Shown: positions 8,023 through 14,098 of the stretch, piece by piece
How the letters are laid out: the number at the start of each line of letters is the position of its first letter
How positions within the stretch are numbered: the stretch's first letter is position 1
Notes under the pieces: model-generated
Databases searched by the model: none
Told to the model about the DNA's origin: nothing
The model's input: only the letters and a program-made list of their open reading frames with translations
Program-made: the position numbers and the translations under genes
Assembly: GCA_035528065.1 (NCBI GenBank)
Contig: DATKZH010000605.1
Coordinates: forward strand, 1 to 21,479
DNA length: 21,479 bases
Direction: 5' to 3'
Origin: DATKZH01 sp035528065
GTDB lineage: Bacteria; Planctomycetota; Planctomycetia; Pirellulales; Thermoguttaceae

Positions 8023-8874
8023 ATGGTCCGTCTGAATCGGTCAATCTGGACGGTGCTGGCGGTCAGTTGCCTTGTCGGCGCGGGGGTCGTGGCCTTACTC
8101 GTCGCGGGTCGAGAGATGCCCTGGGAAGGACGCACGTCGCAAGCCGATCCGGCCCGGGCCGAGAGCGCTCCGCTTCTGGGCCAGGCGGTCGCGGGCGAGT
8201 CCGCCCATGCTCGTCCGGAGGACCCGAAGTTCGCTCGTATGCGCGCGCGGATGGTGGAGGAGGATCTCCGCGGTCCCGGCCGCGAGATTAAGGACGCGAA
8301 GGTCCTGGAGGTGATGGGGCGCATCCCCCGGCAGGAGTTCGTCCCCGAGGGCCTCAGAAACCGCGCCTATGCCGACCACCCCTTGCCCATCGGCCACGAC
8401 CAGACCATCTCCCAGCCCTACATCGTGGCCCTGATGACCCAGTTGGTCGAGCCCGGGGCCGAGAGCCGGGCGTTGGACGTCGGCACGGGGTCCGGCTATC
8501 AGGCGGCCGTGCTGGCGGAGATCTCGAAGGAGGTCTACAGCATCGAGATCGTCAAGCCCCTGGCCGAGGACGCCGAGAAACGGCTTAAGGACCTGGGCTA
8601 CAAGAACATCACGGTGCGGCACGGCGACGGGTACCGCGGCTGGGAGGAGAAGGCCCCGTTCGACGTGATCATCGTGGCCGCCGCCCCGGACCACGTGCCC
8701 CAGCCCCTGGTCGACCAGCTCGCCCCCGGCGGCAAGATGGTCATCCCGGTAGGGCGTTACTACCAGCAGCTCCTCGTCATCGAGCGGGACAAGGAGGGCA
8801 ACGTCCACCGCCGGCCGAACATCCCCGTGATGTTCGTCCCCATGACCGGCGAGGCGCAGCGGCGCCGCGAGTAG
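8023..8874 (+). CDS. pcm: protein-L-isoaspartate O-methyltransferase with an N-terminal membrane anchor or signal
   Basis: The enzyme uses S-adenosylmethionine to methylate isoaspartyl residues, the first step in repairing damaged proteins. The 283-aa product shows the family's order: RMVEEDLRGPGREIKDAKVLEVM (residues about 76-98), RQEFVP (103-108), the GHDQTISQPYIVALM signature (124-138), SAM-binding motif I DVGTGSGYQAAVLAE (152-166), HGDGYRGW (200-207) and the VAAAPDHVP loop (218-226). The ATG at 8023 follows GGGGGG, and upstream in-frame starts add no family sequence. Unlike the usual cytoplasmic Pcm of about 210 aa, this one has about 65 extra residues, including a hydrophobic segment at 8-27. 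It is therefore exported or membrane-anchored. SAM supply outside the cytoplasm would be a problem, so the catalytic domain may face inward. It stands alone, 217 bases from the divergent antitoxin gene. Confidence 0.92.
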   Translation: MVRLNRSIWTVLAVSCLVGAGVVALLVAGREMPWEGRTSQADPARAESAPLLGQAVAGESAHARPEDPKFARMRARMVEEDLRGPGREIKDAKVLEVMGRIPRQEFVPEGLRNRAYADHPLPIGHDQTISQPYIVALMTQLVEPGAESRALDVGTGSGYQAAVLAEISKEVYSIEIVKPLAEDAEKRLKDLGYKNITVRHGDGYRGWEEKAPFDVIIVAAAPDHVPQPLVDQLAPGGKMVIPVGRYYQQLLVIERDKEGNVHRRPNIPVMFVPMTGEAQRRRE

Positions 8875-8899
8875 GCCACAAACAGGCGAGCTTCCTTCG

Positions 8900-8928
8900 G
8901 AGACTGCCCTTGGGGTTTCAAGGGTCTC
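8900..8928 (+). terminator. imperfect hairpin downstream of pcm
   Basis: CCCTTG (8907-8912) and CAAGGG (8919-8924) pair around a 6-base loop. The stem may extend with GAGA at 8900-8903 and TCTC at 8925-8928 across a 3-base bulge. It lies 26 bases past the stop and is followed by only a weak T stretch. A terminator is plausible but unproven. Confidence 0.3.
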
Positions 8929-9059
8929 TTGGAAAAAGTCAGCGGGCGCGTATTGTCCTCGGTCCGTCCGGAGGGCGGTTTGAGGAGACGGTTGTGGGGT
9001 TCGGACCCTTCGGTCCCGGGCTTCCGGTGGAAGCCCTCCGATCATTGGCTGTGCAAGGC

Positions 9060-9977
9060 TCAATGGTAGGCGGTGGTGGTCGAGGCCACGGCCAGATTCG
9101 GCGGTCTCTCCGGTTGAGCGACCCGCGATTGCGCGTCGCTTGAATCGGAATCTGCGAAGTCTGCGTTCGCTGGGCTCCCATCGATGTCGATCACGTACGA
9201 CCCCACGAAGGAAGCGGTGACCATCTCTCGCGCCTGGCTGTGCTGCCAGACGTAATCCGGCTGCTTGGTTTCGGGCCACGAGACGTAGACGTCCCACGTG
9301 CCGATCGGGTTCTCGTCCCCAAAGACTCTGGTCGTGTGAACCACGATCACTTGGCCGGCGTCGGTCTTGTCGAGCCGCTCCTCGGGCGGCTTGAGCTCGA
9401 AGCAGGGTCCCGCCGGGTCGGTGGCGACGACGATCCCCACCGGCTCGTTGCACAGTTCCGATCGGGCACACGCGTTGCTGGCGAAGGCGGCGATTTGGCC
9501 CCCCAGACTGTGCCCACAGATCACGGTCCGTCTCGGGGCGACGCCTCTTGCCTTCATCCACTCGGCGATCCGGCGGCCGACCTGTTTGGAGACCCCCACC
9601 GCTCGCTGGTACTCTTGATAGAGCCCCCAGATTTGGCCGAACAGAGCCAGTCCGCTCCGTTCTCCTTCGGTCTCGACTTGGGCCGGAACGCGCCAATCGA
9701 CGACGATCACGTTGGCCTCCGGGTATGCCTGGCGGATGGCATCCGCTTGGCTCAGAGAGGGGGCTGATGTGCCCGGGTCCTGGAAGCCGGGGACGACGAA
9801 GAATGTCCATGCGGTGGGGTCGATCCGGTAGTCGTCAGGGAGCGGAATCCCATCGGGCGAGAGGAAACGGGTTGTGGGCGGTACGTCGCGGTCCGCCGGG
9901 AGCGCGGCGTGCGGCATCCACGCCCAAGCCAACGCCATTGCTCCAGCCACGAGGATCGCTCGGATGTGGCAACCCAT
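9060..9977 (-). CDS. exported alpha/beta hydrolase of the pancreatic-lipase type
   Basis: The 305-aa protein starts at an ATG with GGAGG 7 bases upstream. Longer in-frame readings would run through the repeat element at 10061. A signal peptide covers about residues 1-27 (ILVAGAMALAWAWMPHAALPA). The oxyanion strand is FFVVPGFQD (59-67). The nucleophile elbow GHSLGGQ places Ser157. ATDPAGPCF (185-193) matches the 'DPAGP.F' aspartate site of pancreatic-type lipases, giving Asp187. QHSQAREMVTASF supplies the probable catalytic His246, in the place of the family's 'C.H.R....ES' site. VIVVHTTRVFG also recalls the conserved 'VIHT' strand. It likely hydrolyses lipids or esters outside the cytoplasm. 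The Ser/Asp-rich tail (about 268-305) looks disordered. There is no lid-like Cys pair as in animal enzymes. Confidence 0.85.
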   Translation of the reverse strand: MGCHIRAILVAGAMALAWAWMPHAALPADRDVPPTTRFLSPDGIPLPDDYRIDPTAWTFFVVPGFQDPGTSAPSLSQADAIRQAYPEANVIVVDWRVPAQVETEGERSGLALFGQIWGLYQEYQRAVGVSKQVGRRIAEWMKARGVAPRRTVICGHSLGGQIAAFASNACARSELCNEPVGIVVATDPAGPCFELKPPEERLDKTDAGQVIVVHTTRVFGDENPIGTWDVYVSWPETKQPDYVWQHSQAREMVTASFVGSYVIDIDGSPANADFADSDSSDAQSRVAQPERPPNLAVASTTTAYH

Positions 9978-10060
9978 GATGGACCTCCGCAGGTTTCGAG
10001 AACGGGGCAGAGGGCCGGCCGGGGTGGGTTTGGCCGATCTGTCCTGATCGTGTCGGTGCC
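9978..10060. other. leader of the lipase gene
   Basis: These 83 bases lie between the lipase ribosome site and the repeat element at 10061-10181. With the element and the bases up to 10375 they make a 398-base stretch without a gene. The promoter of the lipase gene must lie here or inside the element. No clear motif was seen. Confidence 0.4.
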
Positions 10061-10093
10061 CTAGCGGTCTGTCCAATTCGAGTTTACGGGTGC

Positions 10094-10112
10094 CACGGGC
10101 ATCTTGCCCGTG
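10094..10112. repeat. perfect hairpin, first of a pair inside the 10061 element
   Basis: CACGGGCA and TGCCCGTG form an 8-bp perfect stem around the loop TCT. The arrangement of a short perfect stem and 3-base loop is repeated at 10125. Confidence 0.85.
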
Positions 10113-10124
10113 CTCTCGTAGCTG

Positions 10125-10143
10125 CACTGGCGAGACGCCAGTG
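10125..10143. repeat. perfect hairpin, second of a pair inside the 10061 element
   Basis: CACTGGCG and CGCCAGTG form an 8-bp perfect stem around the loop AGA, 12 bases after the first hairpin. The sequences differ but the geometry is identical. Confidence 0.85.
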
Positions 10144-10322
10144 GCACCCGACCGGCAAAGTCAATCTGGACAGACCACTAGCGGAGATACCGACAAAGGT
10201 CGCCGCAACCCGACAGGATTGCCGCCGAAAACCGAGAATTCGGCGAGATCAGGTCCGCCCGAGGCCCCCAGGAGAGGTGTCCCCGGGGAGTCCAGCCTCC
10301 GGGCCGCGGCGGAGCCGTTGAC

Positions 10323-10338
10323 CGAAGGGGGCCCTTCG
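10323..10338 (-). terminator. hairpin downstream of the OmpA-type lipoprotein gene
   Basis: CGAAGG and CCTTCG pair around a 4-base GC loop, 37 bases past the stop at 10376. There is no T tract, so the role as terminator is weak. The rest of 10182-10375 holds no gene that can be supported; a second inverted pair, CGCCGAA (10223-10229) and TTCGGCG (10239-10245), is also present. Confidence 0.25.
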
Positions 10339-10375
10339 AATACTGGGGAGATGGGGGGCCGATCCCGACGCCGGG

Positions 10376-11191
10376 CTACGGCCGCCGCTCCGGATAGACG
10401 ACCAGCTCGACGCGGCGGTTCCGCTCTCGGCCTTCGGGCGGGGCGTTGGAGACAACCGGGTGGTTGCCGCCGTAACCGGCCACGTAGAGCTGGTCCGCTT
10501 GGAGGCGGGTTTGGGTGAGCAGGGCCTCGTAGACGGCCATGGCTCGGGCGACGGACAGGTGATGATTGTTCCGCCACAGCCCGCTTCGGAGCGGCTCGCT
10601 GTCGGTGTGGCCTTCGACGCCGATCATCTGATCGGGGTAGCTGCGCACCAGCTCGGCGGCCACGTCGGTGATGAGGCGGGCCGCGTCGGGGCGGAACTGG
10701 GCCGATTCGCCCTCGAAAAGCCGTGGGGCGGGAAGCTCGATGCGGATCACGTCGCCGTCGCGGCGAACTTGCACGTCGGGCAGGTTGATGGCCGGGAGCG
10801 TCTCCAGAAGGCTGTTGTTCGGCGTGATCGAGACCCCGTGCCGCCGACGCATCGACGCGGTCAACGCCTGGGTCTGTTGGTCGCTGGCCTCCTTGTCCTG
10901 GCGGAGTTGGGCCAGTTGCGAGGTGATCCCGCTGAGCTGCTGCTGCACCAGGTTGAGCTGGTCTTCCGCCACCTGGCCGCGTTGGCGCGACTGGGCCAGC
11001 AGGGCCTCCAACTCCTGGTTGTCGCGATCCAGCGCGCCGGCCCGGGTCTGAATCTCCTGGTTCTGCCGCGTCATGGCCAACTGCTGCTGCTGGGACTGCT
11101 GGAGCTGGCCCTTCATCACCATCGAGTTCTCGGCGCAGCCGGCGGCGAGCGCCGGCGCAAGCAGCCATCCCGCCCAGGCGAAACGACGCAT
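10376..11191 (-). CDS. OmpA/MotB-type peptidoglycan-binding lipoprotein with coiled coil
   Basis: The 271-aa product begins with a lipoprotein signal (APALAAGC, lipidated Cys19). The ATG at 11191 has GAGGAG about 9 bases upstream. Residues about 25-112 are a Gln-rich coiled coil (QLQQSQQQQLAMTRQNQEIQ and following heptads). Residues about 150-271 are an OmpA-like domain: FEGESAQFRPDAARLITDVA, GHTDSEP (194-200), the peptidoglycan-contact segment NHHLSVARA (209-217) and RERNRRVEL (255-263). It would be tethered to a membrane and bind the diaminopimelate side of peptidoglycan through the coiled coil as a spacer. Planctomycetes do have thin peptidoglycan. It is closest in layout to MotB/YiaD-type proteins. 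No motA-like partner is adjacent, so a flagellar role is not implied. Confidence 0.9.
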   Translation of the reverse strand: MRRFAWAGWLLAPALAAGCAENSMVMKGQLQQSQQQQLAMTRQNQEIQTRAGALDRDNQELEALLAQSRQRGQVAEDQLNLVQQQLSGITSQLAQLRQDKEASDQQTQALTASMRRRHGVSITPNNSLLETLPAINLPDVQVRRDGDVIRIELPAPRLFEGESAQFRPDAARLITDVAAELVRSYPDQMIGVEGHTDSEPLRSGLWRNNHHLSVARAMAVYEALLTQTRLQADQLYVAGYGGNHPVVSNAPPEGRERNRRVELVVYPERRP

Positions 11192-11390
11192 GCCTACGTA
11201 CTCCTCGAGAAACTCTAAGATGGGACTACCCGATCGGTCCGCGGCAGCAGATGAGATCGACTCGGAAAAGGCACTGCGCCGGTCAGTCCCGTGCCCCACA
11301 AATGAGGGGTTCCCGCACAGGGACTACCGCGAGTGGGCCGGATGGTAGCAAGACGGCGGGGGTGCCACAAGGCCAGTTCACAACGCGGGT

Positions 11391-11948
11391 TCACACGGTT
11401 ACCAGCTCGATCGCCGGCTCAGCGGCCGGAGCGATCCATGCCGCCGCCGGGGGGTATTCCCCATAGAACCGCTTGATGTAGTGCCGATGCCACCGCGACG
11501 GGCAGTGCGGCTCCCAGCCCCAGCGGGACATCATCCGCCGGGAGATCCGCCCGTTCGCCACGTCGCAGAGCAGGGCGTCGCTCCCCTTCAGCCGGGCGAT
11601 CTCGTCCAGGGCCTCGGCCACGCGGCGCGACGTCTTGTACGAGGTCCCCCGGGCGGAGATCGCGTATTTGACTACCAGGAAGTTGGGGGACCGCCGCGGC
11701 TGGTTGTAGTAGAGCAGGCAGCGATCCCCCGGCTGGCGAAGGTGGTGCCACCCACCCAACAGAAGGATCTCCGGCACCGAGATGAGCTTCGGAAACGGGC
11801 GCAGCACCACCCGGCGGAACCGCCCCCCGACGGCCTCGATCACCCCGTACGCCCGGCGGCGGAGCACCTCGGCCCCATCGTCCAGATCGGTGACGGTCTC
11901 GAACAGCGGCACGTTCCGGAACCCTTTCGAACCGTGGTGCAGCCCCAC
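11391..11948 (-). CDS. conserved 185-aa protein of unknown function, possibly GNAT-like
   Basis: The product ends with a striking motif: LLCDVANGRISRRMMSRWGWEPH, then RWHRHYIKRFYGEYP. I recognise this only as a block of the kind conserved in planctomycete hypothetical proteins. The centre (LLLGGWHHLRQPGDRCLLYYNQPRR, NFLVVKYAISARGTSYKT) alternates strands and helices, and the D-NxRIS-R segment recalls the last helix of GNAT acetyltransferases. A function cannot be stated. The start is uncertain. GTG at 11948 gives the longest form without a ribosome site; another GTG 13 codons later (VPLFETV) is possible. It follows the prepilin peptidase gene across a MITE-like element whose edge is 23 bases before the GTG. 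Confidence 0.7.
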   Translation of the reverse strand: MGLHHGSKGFRNVPLFETVTDLDDGAEVLRRRAYGVIEAVGGRFRRVVLRPFPKLISVPEILLLGGWHHLRQPGDRCLLYYNQPRRSPNFLVVKYAISARGTSYKTSRRVAEALDEIARLKGSDALLCDVANGRISRRMMSRWGWEPHCPSRWHRHYIKRFYGEYPPAAAWIAPAAEPAIELVTV

Positions 11949-11970
11949 GGGAAGTGTAGCTCAAGAGGCG

Positions 11971-12130
11971 CTAGCACCAAACGGTTCTTGACGTCTTGCG
12001 CGTTAACCTTGGCTTGTCACACCAACCCGAAGCGCAAGCGAGGAATGTCGCCTTTTCCCTCGCTTGCGCTTCGGGTTAGTGTGTCATCTCAAACGCCACG
12101 CAAATCAGCCGAAGAGTCGCCTGGTGCTAG
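11971..12130. mobile_element. 160-base MITE-like element with CTAG ends and a long palindrome
   Basis: CTAG marks both ends (11971-11974 and 12127-12130). Reading inward from each end, CTAGCACCA is identical and the next ten bases match at 6 of 10, the four differences all being transitions. The centre carries a long hairpin (12018-12083). No protein is encoded. The right-hand CTAG contains the stop codon of the prepilin peptidase gene. TA inside CTAG at both edges fits an IS630/Tc1-type non-autonomous element, different in sequence from the one at 10061. Confidence 0.6.
12018..12083. repeat. long palindrome, 26-base arms with one mismatch
   Basis: Bases 12024-12043 are the exact reverse complement of 12058-12077 (AACCCGAAGCGCAAGCGAGG). 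The stem extends outward to 12018 and 12083 after one mismatch, with a 14-base loop. A run of four T in the loop and none after the stem argues against a simple terminator. As RNA it would be very stable and could protect the 3' end of the prepilin peptidase transcript. Confidence 0.9.
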
Positions 12131-13365
12131 TGCTCAAACACCTGGCGGATCAGCCGGATCACCACCAGCAGGGGCACCATGAGGATCAGGCACATGGCGA
12201 TGAGCAGGACGAGGAACCAGCCGAGTCCGTAGACCGGAGCGATCCACTCCCAGAGGGACGCCCAGCGGACGAGCACCCCCAGCGCGGCCAGGCAGAGGAA
12301 CGGGCCGTAGGGAATCTCGGGCCCGTGGCGCAGGACGAGACCGATCACTCCGACCACCAGCCCGGTCAAGGCGGCCCCGAAGAGCACCAGCGGGAAGGTC
12401 TGCCAGCCGAGGAACGCCCCGATCATGGCCATCAGGGTCACGTCGCCGAAACCCATGGCCTCGCGCCTCAGCACGGCGGACCCGATGATGCGAATCGCCC
12501 AAATGATCCCGCCGCAGGCGGCCAGGCCGACCAGGGACGTGAGCAGCCCCTCCCAGTGCGGGCCGCCCACGAACCAGACCCCTCCCAACACGGCGCTCCC
12601 CACAACGCCCGTGAGCAGAATTCGCCACGTGGAGCGTTCACGGAAGAGCCGGGCAAGCGAGAGCCGCAGCGCCCGGGCCCAGCCGTGCCGGGCGTACCAC
12701 GTCCGGTGCGTCAGGGCGAAACACCAACCCCACCAGCAGCACAGCCCGATCGCCAGCGCCCACGCCTGAGGGAATCCGCCCAACCAGTCGGGCCAGGGAT
12801 TGGGCGACGTCAACCGAAGGAAGCTGAGACGCACCCCGCCGGTCGGTCCGGCCACCAATTCCGGCAACAGCGACCAGGGATAGGACGCCGCGGCCACGAG
12901 CCCGAACAGCGTGCCGGGCACCGTGATCGCGTCGGGAATGGTCTTCTCGTCGGCGTCGATCAGCGAAGCCACCAGCATCAGCGAGATCAGCACCAAGTGG
13001 CAACCGTACTGGACGTGCAACACGGCCAGCATGCCGGCAGGAACGGGTTTGGGCCAACCCGCGGGAAGCAGCCCGGCTTGGCTGATCTCCCACCAATACA
13101 GCGCCGCAAAGCCAATCCCGCAAAGCAGCTCCACGAGCATCGGCCGGACCCAGAACCCCCGCCCGTGCAGCCCGGACTCCCGACTCAACCCCAGCCAGCC
13201 GAGGATCGGAATGCGATCGTACCAATGGCGCCGCGGGGCCTCGGCCGGCGGAGCGGACCAAGGGCTGATCGACCGAGCGTGCCACGCAAGCCGGTACACG
13301 CCCAGGTTCAACAGCCCGCCGACGCAGACGCCCGACAGGAACAGAACGGCCAGGATCACGTTCAC
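12127..13365 (-). CDS. atypical prepilin peptidase (A24 family), enlarged and lacking the zinc cysteines
   Basis: A24 peptidases are membrane aspartic proteases that cut and often methylate type IV pilin-like precursors. The 412-aa product has the GGLLNLGVYRL opening (compare 'FLNVVIYRLP'), then IPILGWLGL (residues 52-60), the first catalytic Asp137 in LIDADEKTIPD, and Asp308 in the MGFGDVTLM site. EIPYGPFLCLAALG follows at 350-363. Eight or more hydrophobic segments are present. The usual size is 250-290 aa; here about 170 residues separate the two aspartates, including extra membrane segments. The two CxxC pairs of the methylation/zinc region are absent (residues 34-72 have no Cys). The GTG start at 13365 has GAGG 7 bases upstream. 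No pilin or secretion gene is nearby. Confidence 0.88.
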   Translation of the reverse strand: MNVILAVLFLSGVCVGGLLNLGVYRLAWHARSISPWSAPPAEAPRRHWYDRIPILGWLGLSRESGLHGRGFWVRPMLVELLCGIGFAALYWWEISQAGLLPAGWPKPVPAGMLAVLHVQYGCHLVLISLMLVASLIDADEKTIPDAITVPGTLFGLVAAASYPWSLLPELVAGPTGGVRLSFLRLTSPNPWPDWLGGFPQAWALAIGLCCWWGWCFALTHRTWYARHGWARALRLSLARLFRERSTWRILLTGVVGSAVLGGVWFVGGPHWEGLLTSLVGLAACGGIIWAIRIIGSAVLRREAMGFGDVTLMAMIGAFLGWQTFPLVLFGAALTGLVVGVIGLVLRHGPEIPYGPFLCLAALGVLVRWASLWEWIAPVYGLGWFLVLLIAMCLILMVPLLVVIRLIRQVFEH

Positions 13366-13380
13366 GCCGAATCCTCAACG

Positions 13381-13412
13381 GGGGTGACGGGGTGATGGGG
13401 TGACGGGGTAAT
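13381..13412. repeat. four tandem 8-base units 5' of the prepilin peptidase gene
   Basis: GGGGTGAC, GGGGTGAT, GGGGTGAC and GGGGTAAT follow one another without gaps, starting 16 bases upstream of the GTG start at 13365. Differences are single transitions. Such runs can change copy number by slippage. Confidence 0.85.
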
Positions 13413-13439
13413 GCGATTTGCGGGACAGTGGTCACGCCC

Positions 13440-13964
13440 TCACTCGGATGCAAGGTGCGCACGGTCGAGGATCTCGGCCGCGATCTCGTCGGGCTCCTTT
13501 CCTTCGGTATCGACTTCCAGGTGGGCCGACTGGCGATAAACCGGCTCGCGCCGGGCCAGAAGCCCGACGATTTCCTCCAAGCCTCCCTTATCCGTGAGAT
13601 TGGGCCGCCGGGCCTCGGTCGTGGCGTCGCCGGCCATGCGGGCTTGGATCGTCTCCGGTTGGGCCTTCAGCCAGACGACCTTTCCGGAGGCCCGCATCGC
13701 CCGGCGGCTTTCGGGCCTCATCGGTGCGCCGCCTCCGGCGGCCAGCACCAGCCGCTCGCGCCGGCAGAGGTCGGCGACCACCGCGGCCTCCAGGTCGCGG
13801 AAGGCCGGCTCGCCGTCCTCGGCGAAGATCCGGGCGATCGACTTGCCCGCACGCCGCTCGATCTCCACGTCGGCGTCGATCCAGTCCCACGCGAGCCTCT
13901 CCGCCAGCAATCGGGCGAGGGTGGTCTTGCCGGTAGCACGATAGCCGATGAGGACGAGGTTCAT
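13440..13964 (-). CDS. aroK: shikimate kinase
   Basis: The enzyme phosphorylates shikimate at the 3-hydroxyl with ATP, the fifth step of the pathway to chorismate, in the cytoplasm. The 174-aa product is of normal length and shows the P-loop GYRATGKTT (residues 7-15), the WIDADVEIE site with Asp30 and Asp32, PAFRDLE with the shikimate-contacting Arg56, AAGGGAPM (75-82) with the glycine triplet, the lid arginines RRPNL (119-123), and RREPVYRQSA (138-147). It lies downstream of the AroDE gene on the same strand, with a 133-base leader that contains a heptamer array and an alternative hairpin. No good ribosome site precedes the ATG. The pairing with aroDE supports the call. Confidence 0.95.
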   Translation of the reverse strand: MNLVLIGYRATGKTTLARLLAERLAWDWIDADVEIERRAGKSIARIFAEDGEPAFRDLEAAVVADLCRRERLVLAAGGGAPMRPESRRAMRASGKVVWLKAQPETIQARMAGDATTEARRPNLTDKGGLEEIVGLLARREPVYRQSAHLEVDTEGKEPDEIAAEILDRAHLASE

Positions 13965-13970
13965 GGTGTC

Positions 13971-14010
13971 AAGCCCACGGACTGTCCCACGGGCCGCAGC
14001 CCGTGGGCTT
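13971..14010 (-). promoter_or_regulatory. aroK leader palindrome able to form two exclusive hairpins
   Basis: GCCCGTGGGCTT at 13999-14010 can pair with CCCACGGGC at 13986-13994 (9 bp, loop CGCA) or with AAGCCCACGG at 13971-13980 (10 bp using 14001-14010). The two pairings exclude each other. In the aroK mRNA the last segment ends 7 bases before the start codon, so the second fold would cover the ribosome-binding region. It may also be just a genome-wide palindromic repeat. Confidence 0.5.
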
Positions 14011-14021
14011 CAAAAAAATCG

Positions 14022-14098
14022 CTCCCCACTCCCCGCTCCCCACTCCCCGCTCCCCGCTCCCCGCTCCCCACTCCCGACTCTCGACTCCCCACTCCCCC
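14022..14098. repeat. eleven tandem heptamers (CTCCCCR) between aroDE and aroK
   Basis: Seven-base units run without a gap. Eight are CTCCCCA or CTCCCCG, and the others (CTCCCGA, CTCTCGA, CTCCCCC) are degenerate. The last base belongs to the TAG stop codon of the AroDE gene. One strand is almost pure purine, so triplex or slipped structures are possible. Confidence 0.9.

Larger units (their letters stand above)
10061..10181. mobile_element. 121-base MITE-like element with CTAG ends and nested palindromes
   Basis: The element begins and ends with CTAG (10061-10064 and 10178-10181). The outer 25 bases (10061-10085) match the reverse complement of 10157-10181 at 20 of 25 positions, including GGTCTGTCCA. 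Inside, GGGTGCCAC (10088-10096) is inverted as GTGGCACCC (10141-10149), and two perfect 8-bp hairpins sit between. It encodes no protein. Terminal inverted repeats flanked by TA within CTAG fit a non-autonomous element moved by an IS630/Tc1-mariner transposase, known to insert at TA in CTAG. The link to a particular transposase is inference. Confidence 0.65.

Noticed and set aside
8095..9810. Minus-strand open frame of 571 codons across pcm and the lipase gene
   Set aside because: It is antisense to a clear methyltransferase and out of frame with a clear lipase, with Arg/Gly-rich translation.
13986..14007. Rho-independent terminator for aroDE
   Set aside because: The stem is strong, but on the minus strand the T run comes before the stem, not after it. 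It is better described as a leader palindrome.
14022..14098. CRISPR-like array
   Set aside because: Units of 7 bases follow each other with no spacers; it is a simple tandem repeat.
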